From positions 714,673 through 778,672 of the forward strand of contig NZ_VNJK01000001.1 in the NCBI RefSeq assembly GCF_007786455.1: a DNA stretch of 64,000 bases, given 5' to 3'. The position numbers were made by a program, and so were the translations under genes. Of the stretch, positions 59,541-64,000 are shown in pieces (positions within the stretch are counted from its first letter, which is position 1; the number at the start of each line of letters is the position of its first letter). The notes under the pieces are model-generated. The model ran no database searches and was not told the DNA's origin. It was given only the letters and a program-made list of their open reading frames with translations. Source of the DNA: Paenibacillus agilis. Its GTDB lineage: Bacteria; Bacillota; Bacilli; Paenibacillales; Paenibacillaceae.

Positions 59541-62213
59541 ATGAACGCACAAGCGATCTTACGGTCTCTGCAGGAGGGCAAAATTAGTCTGGAGGAGGCT
59601 AAGCATAGACTTAGCGAGGCTTCGAGACAGGAACAGCGTGCAGCGGAAGGGCGCGCACGGACACAAGATTCGGTACAAGAATTGAGACAAGAGGTACAGG
59701 ACGCTATATCGAATTCGAAATGGATGCATGAGCAAGCGCCTGCAGCAGAACCAAAGCTAAAACACGAACCATCCCCCCAGCCTTTTGGAGCTATACGTGA
59801 TTCATATGATGCGAGAAATAAGGGAGCAGCTGATCGTAAACGAGACTCCGATGCTATTGCTATCATTGGGATGTCCGGGCAGTTTCCGCAGGCGAACACA
59901 ATGGAGCAATTTTGGAGTAATATGGCGGAAGGGCGCGACTGTATAAGTGAAGTACCCGCAAAGAGGTGGGATATGTCGTTCTACGACGCGGACCCCAAGA
60001 AGCCTGGGAAAAGCTATTCCAAGTGGATGGGTGTATTGGAAGAGGCAGACCAATTCGATCCTCACTTCTTCCATTTGTCTCCTGCTGAGGCCGAATTGAT
60101 GGACCCGCAGCAGCGGTTGTTTCTAGAGCATTGTTGGAGGAGTCTGGAGGACGCTGGTATTGCACCTTCCAGCTTAGCGGGCAGCCGCTGCGGCGTATTC
60201 GCAGGCTGCTCCGTGAACGACTACGACCATCTCATGGGCAACGAAGGGATGAGCGCGTATGGACTGGTAGGACGTTCTATTGCGATCCTTCCTGCCCGAA
60301 TCTCCTACTTTCTTAACTTAAAAGGCCCATGTTTAGCAATAGATACGTCTTGTTCCGCCTCATTGGTTGCGATTGCAGAAGCCTGCAACAGCTTGAAGCT
60401 AGGAGATAGTGATTTGGCGCTGGCAGGCGGTGTATGCGTGCTGACTAATCCCGAGATGCATATTATGACAAGCAAGGCAGGTATGCTGTCGCCGGACGGG
60501 CGCTGCTTTACGTTTGACAATCGGGCTAATGGCTTTGTGCCAGGTGAAGGTGTTGGGGTTATCTTGCTCAAACGTCTGGCCGATGCTGTCCGGGATGAGG
60601 ATCTTATCTATGGTGTCATTCGCGGCTGGGGGATGAATCAGGATGGCAGAACAAACGGGATTACAGCCCCTAGCGGTCAATCTCAAAGTGAGCTGGAACG
60701 TGATGTATACGAGCGTTTTGGCATTGATCCTGAATCGATTACGATGGTCGAGACTCACGGTACAGGCACGAAATTAGGCGATCCGATTGAAGTCGAAGCG
60801 TTGACAGCTGCCTTCCAGACCTACACGCAAAAAAAAGGTTACTGCGCCCTTGGCTCGGTTAAAAGTAATATCGGTCATCTGCTGACAGCTGCTGGAGCAG
60901 CCGGTGTTATTAAAGTTCTTCTCTCGATGCAGCATAAGCTGCTGCCGCCGACGATTCATTTTGAAGCTTTAAATGATCACATTACGTTAAGTGAGAGTCC
61001 ATTTTATGTAAATACGCAGCTGCGACCATGGAACACTGCTGCATCTGAACCAAGACGCGCCGCGGTGAGCTCTTTCGGATTCAGTGGCACGAACGCCCAT
61101 CTAGTTATAGAAGAGTATGTATCCTCAGTTCAGGAGATTGCCTGCTCAACGCAAGTGCATCCTCAGGTTGCCACACAAAGGGGAACAGGTAGCGGTTTTT
61201 CCTCTTCACATGTTGATGTCATGAGTGCGGCAGATGCTGAACGTGCGACAAATGCAAGGAATGTCGGCTCTGTTGGACAGTATGTATTTCCTTTGTCTGC
61301 TCCAGATGCAGATGGACTTATTCGATATGCCGCCGAGCTTCAGAAATGGATTGGCAGCAAGGGCTCTAATAATCCCGAAATCGTAAAGTCACTGGCATAT
61401 ACGCTTCAGATTGGGCGCGAACCAATGAAGGAACGTGTGGTAATTCTCGCTGCTCAACTGTCAGATCTGTTAGTAGGCTTGAATAGTTATGTAAACAATC
61501 AGACCTCACCTCATGTGATTACGAAATGGAATGTATCCGATACACCCTTTACAGCAAGTGTACGAGATGGTTTGCCGCCGAACGAGCTCAAGCATGTAAT
61601 GGATGCAGCCACTACCTGGGTGAATGGTGGGATTGTTCCTTGGCATGACTTGTATAGGGACATCCCTATTAATCCTTCGCGATTAAGATTGCCGGGCTAT
61701 CCATTTAAAAAGGAGCGCTACTGGGTTCAACACGCGCCCACCAATGCGGCTTTGCCTCAGCAAATTCAAGCACCAACAGCCCATGACTCAGCAGACGCGA
61801 GGGCGTATGTCTACGAGCTGCTTGAAAGGCACAGTATAGGCATTCAGTCGAAGCATTCTGTACATTCGTTTGATGAGGAATTGCCGTTTATTCAATTGGG
61901 TCTGGATTCGTTAGTGGCGATCCATATCCAGAATACGATTATGAAGGATTATGGCCTTGAAGTTACGATGGTGCAGCTTATGGATGGCTTGAATACACGT
62001 GAGCTGATTCAACTGCTGGAAGGCGGGGATCATGAACTTGCCGTTAAACTTACTGAAGCGACTGCAGCAGAGCATTCAAATGATGCGCAACAGCGGCAAT
62101 GGCTGGATATGGAAGATAGCGAACCGCGAATGGATCAAGTTAAGCAAAGTGGACATCGTGCTCTGGGACAGCAAGAAAAGAAGCAAGATGAAGTGGTTTG
62201 GATGGAGTTATAA
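59541..62213 (+). CDS. Trans-AT PKS protein C: docking-KS-ACP
   Basis: The product has 890 residues and starts after AGGGAG. Residues 1-40 (ILRSLQEGKISLEEAKHRL) mirror the C-terminal helices of PKS B and form the receiving half of a four-helix docking bundle. KS5 (108-545) is active: Cys271 in DTSCSAS, His406, His446. After a linker, one ACP carries Ser790 in GLDSLVAIH. No reductive domain is present. The tail (about 830-890) is polar and precedes the TubC-type docking domain of the NRPS, so it probably contains the partner peptide. It makes the last polyketide extension before amide formation. Confidence 0.92.
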   Translation: MNAQAILRSLQEGKISLEEAKHRLSEASRQEQRAAEGRARTQDSVQELRQEVQDAISNSKWMHEQAPAAEPKLKHEPSPQPFGAIRDSYDARNKGAADRKRDSDAIAIIGMSGQFPQANTMEQFWSNMAEGRDCISEVPAKRWDMSFYDADPKKPGKSYSKWMGVLEEADQFDPHFFHLSPAEAELMDPQQRLFLEHCWRSLEDAGIAPSSLAGSRCGVFAGCSVNDYDHLMGNEGMSAYGLVGRSIAILPARISYFLNLKGPCLAIDTSCSASLVAIAEACNSLKLGDSDLALAGGVCVLTNPEMHIMTSKAGMLSPDGRCFTFDNRANGFVPGEGVGVILLKRLADAVRDEDLIYGVIRGWGMNQDGRTNGITAPSGQSQSELERDVYERFGIDPESITMVETHGTGTKLGDPIEVEALTAAFQTYTQKKGYCALGSVKSNIGHLLTAAGAAGVIKVLLSMQHKLLPPTIHFEALNDHITLSESPFYVNTQLRPWNTAASEPRRAAVSSFGFSGTNAHLVIEEYVSSVQEIACSTQVHPQVATQRGTGSGFSSSHVDVMSAADAERATNARNVGSVGQYVFPLSAPDADGLIRYAAELQKWIGSKGSNNPEIVKSLAYTLQIGREPMKERVVILAAQLSDLLVGLNSYVNNQTSPHVITKWNVSDTPFTASVRDGLPPNELKHVMDAATTWVNGGIVPWHDLYRDIPINPSRLRLPGYPFKKERYWVQHAPTNAALPQQIQAPTAHDSADARAYVYELLERHSIGIQSKHSVHSFDEELPFIQLGLDSLVAIHIQNTIMKDYGLEVTMVQLMDGLNTRELIQLLEGGDHELAVKLTEATAAEHSNDAQQRQWLDMEDSEPRMDQVKQSGHRALGQQEKKQDEVVWMEL

Positions 62214-62230
62214 GAAAAAGGAGGAGCCGT

Positions 62231-64000
62231 ATGCGGTTTTTTGCCTTGCTTCATGAACTGATGCTAAAAGGGATTGCCTTTAAAGTAGACGAAGGCAGGC
62301 TGCGCTACAGCGATGAAGGCGGCGTCATGACAGAGTCGATGCGGGCGGAACTGCTCGCCTATCGGCCAGAGTTCATCAAACTTACGAGCGGTGGAAACAG
62401 TTTTCAAGTTTCCCCTGTGTCGCCAGCCCAGCAGGCGATGTGGATGATGCATCAATTTTACCCGGAAAGTGCGGCTTACAACACGGTGCTTGGCCTACGG
62501 TTGACATCACAAGTAGACGAACATGCATTGGAGCAGGCTTGCCAACAGTTGACGGAGAGACATTCTGCTTTGCGCTCCACTTTTTGGAGCGACGGCCCTG
62601 ATGTGTTGCAAGTCGTCCATGACCAACATCGTGTATGGTGGCAAACCTACGATTGTCGGGCATTGAGCGTCGAGCAAGCTCGAGCAGAGATGACTCGACG
62701 CAGCAAGGAGCCATTTCGTCTGGAGCGAGGCTCCTTGTTTCGCGCGGAGTTGTTCCGGATGGAGGATCATTGCTGTTTGGTGCTGACGGCACATCATATC
62801 ATTATGGACGCATGGTCGTACCATCTGATTGTTGAGCAGTTGGAAGCTTGTTATCGTGCAAGAATTACAGGTAGAGAGGTCATCTTGCCTCCTCTTGACT
62901 GTCAGTATGAGGACTACGTATTACAACAGCATCAGATGCTGGCGGGGCCTAAAGGCGAGTCGCTAGCTGCTTATTGGTACGATCGTCTATCCGGTGAACT
63001 TCCGACGATACATCTACCTGTGGATTATCCTCGCCAGCCTGTTCAGCGAGGAAATGGAGATTCCGTCGCCTTTGAGCTTGACTCCACGCTGCTAGGTAGA
63101 TTGTCGGCTGCAGCACAGGATACGGGCAGCACCCTGTACGTTACGCTGCTCGCTGCTTATTTGGTGCTGCTGCATCGTTATACCGGTCAGGAAGAACTGC
63201 TTGTCGGCACGCCAGCAACGGGGCGGACGAAGCCGGAGTGGGCTGGCGTAGTCGGATACTTCATCAATGCCGTCGTTATTCGAGCAGACTGTGCAGGAGA
63301 GCCGACATTTGCCGCTTTTACTAGCCAAGTGAAGCGGGCTGTGCTGGCAGCACTGGAGCATCAGGAATATCCATTTGCTCTGCTGTTGGACAAGCTTGGG
63401 CTGAAGCCTGATCCGAGCCGGCAGCAGCTGCTGCAAGTCATGTTTGTTTTTATCGATGATATCCGCAAAGCGCAGCAGGCGCACAGCACGAGCACAGCAT
63501 TGTGGACTCCATTTGATCTACCAAGCGAAGAAGGACAGAATGATCTGATGCTCGTCATGACGAAGCTCGGTGAGCGCTTTGCAGGAGCATTGCGTTATGA
63601 TGCTGATCTGTTTGAGCGGGATACCATAACCCGCATGGCAGACAGCTTTTTAACACTGCTGCACAGCATCGCGGACAATCCGCACCTGCCAATTAGCAAG
63701 CTTCCGATCGTAAGCGCTTCTGAACGAATGCGTCAGCTTGTATTATGGAACGATACAGACACATCATATCCTCGTGAATTCCGCTTGCATGAGCTGTTTG
63801 AGCAGCAGGTTGAACGTACGCCTCATGCTGTAGCTGTTGTTGACAGCAAAACGTCGCTCACCTACGCACAATTAAATCGATACTCGAACGAAGTGGCAGC
63901 TGCGCTAATAACAAGAGGCGTAGTTCCCGATGATAGAATCTGCATTTTGGAAGATCGAGGCTGTGATTTCCTGATTGCGATGCTAGGTGTTTTTAAATCC
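62231..64000 (+). CDS. NRPS: TubC docking domain, condensation domain, start of adenylation domain (partial)
   Basis: The frame runs open from ATG 62231, preceded by AAGGAGGAG, to the window edge: 590 residues, incomplete. Residues 1-55 are a TubC N-terminal docking domain (LLHELMLKGIAFKVDEGRL). The condensation domain follows (about 60-490) with SPAQQAMWMM, active-site HHIIMDAWS, YEDYV and GYFINAVVIR; the usual Gly of HHxxxDG is Ala. An adenylation domain begins at about 505 (FEQQVERTPHAVAVVD, LTYAQLNRYSNEVA). It should join the polyketide acyl chain from PKS C to an amino acid. The specificity region lies outside the window. Confidence 0.93.
   Translation, partial: MRFFALLHELMLKGIAFKVDEGRLRYSDEGGVMTESMRAELLAYRPEFIKLTSGGNSFQVSPVSPAQQAMWMMHQFYPESAAYNTVLGLRLTSQVDEHALEQACQQLTERHSALRSTFWSDGPDVLQVVHDQHRVWWQTYDCRALSVEQARAEMTRRSKEPFRLERGSLFRAELFRMEDHCCLVLTAHHIIMDAWSYHLIVEQLEACYRARITGREVILPPLDCQYEDYVLQQHQMLAGPKGESLAAYWYDRLSGELPTIHLPVDYPRQPVQRGNGDSVAFELDSTLLGRLSAAAQDTGSTLYVTLLAAYLVLLHRYTGQEELLVGTPATGRTKPEWAGVVGYFINAVVIRADCAGEPTFAAFTSQVKRAVLAALEHQEYPFALLLDKLGLKPDPSRQQLLQVMFVFIDDIRKAQQAHSTSTALWTPFDLPSEEGQNDLMLVMTKLGERFAGALRYDADLFERDTITRMADSFLTLLHSIADNPHLPISKLPIVSASERMRQLVLWNDTDTSYPREFRLHELFEQQVERTPHAVAVVDSKTSLTYAQLNRYSNEVAAALITRGVVPDDRICILEDRGCDFLIAMLGVFKS

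Noticed and set aside
1-64000. CRISPR arrays, tRNA or rRNA genes, transposases, attachment sites
   Set aside because: None seen: no spaced direct repeats, no cloverleaf or rRNA sequence recognised by eye, and no integrase or transposase frame. A covariance search could still find small RNAs.

Overview
The window looks like a chromosome segment of a spore-forming Firmicute, most likely Paenibacillus. Pointers are a ytxC-thrS pair with a T-box, a gamma-type spore protein behind a sigma-G promoter, liaFSR, a GlnR-type operator before glnA, an S-layer homology protein, TTG/GTG starts with strong Shine-Dalgarno sites, and moderate GC. The genus is inferred from gene content, not from a marker search.

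Positions 1-22,106 are core genome: the end of mqnC; ytxC; a T-box-controlled thrS; a 3D-domain secreted protein; a small spore protein; the cell-envelope stress operon liaFSR; an HtrA-type protease followed by an OmpR-family two-component system; ispH; a DAHP synthase; a GSI-beta-type glutamine synthetase; serC; an SLH-domain surface protein; a short RHS-like remnant; and, on the minus strand, a T-box-controlled aminotransferase.

From 22,721 to the right edge the window is one biosynthetic gene cluster, a trans-AT polyketide / nonribosomal peptide hybrid that continues beyond 64,000. Block 1 (22,721-31,400) holds a BacA-like prephenate decarboxylase, an AvtA-like aminotransferase, a three-gene ABC exporter, an unrecognised 408-residue protein, a free-standing carrier protein, a BtrH-like putative acyltransferase and a stand-alone adenylation enzyme. 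I read this as making, activating and handing over an unusual amino-acid starter, plus export. Block 2 is the regulator LoaP (minus strand), divergent from a strong promoter and a long structured leader that should be its RNA target. Block 3 (32,375-62,213) is the assembly line: Sfp-type phosphopantetheinyl transferase, an AT-AT-ER protein acting in trans, a HisC-like aminotransferase, and three PKS proteins with five ketosynthases. Inserted between the second and third PKS is a complete HMG-CoA-synthase beta-branching cassette (donor ACP, decarboxylating KS, HMGS, two enoyl-CoA hydratase homologues). Block 4 starts at 62,231: an NRPS with TubC docking, condensation and adenylation domains, cut by the window edge.

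Predicted assembly, in gene order: aminoacyl starter; module 1 KS-DH(dead)-KR-ACP (hydroxyl); module 2 KS | DH-ACP-KR, split between two proteins (alkene); module 3 KS-(ACP-like, Ser to His)-DH-KR-ACP (alkene); module 4 KS-ACP-ACP with the beta-branching Trp signature (beta-methyl branch); module 5 KS-ACP; then amide formation with an amino acid on the NRPS. I do not recognise this combination of starter genes and modules as a known compound. It is the best candidate in the window for an undescribed system.
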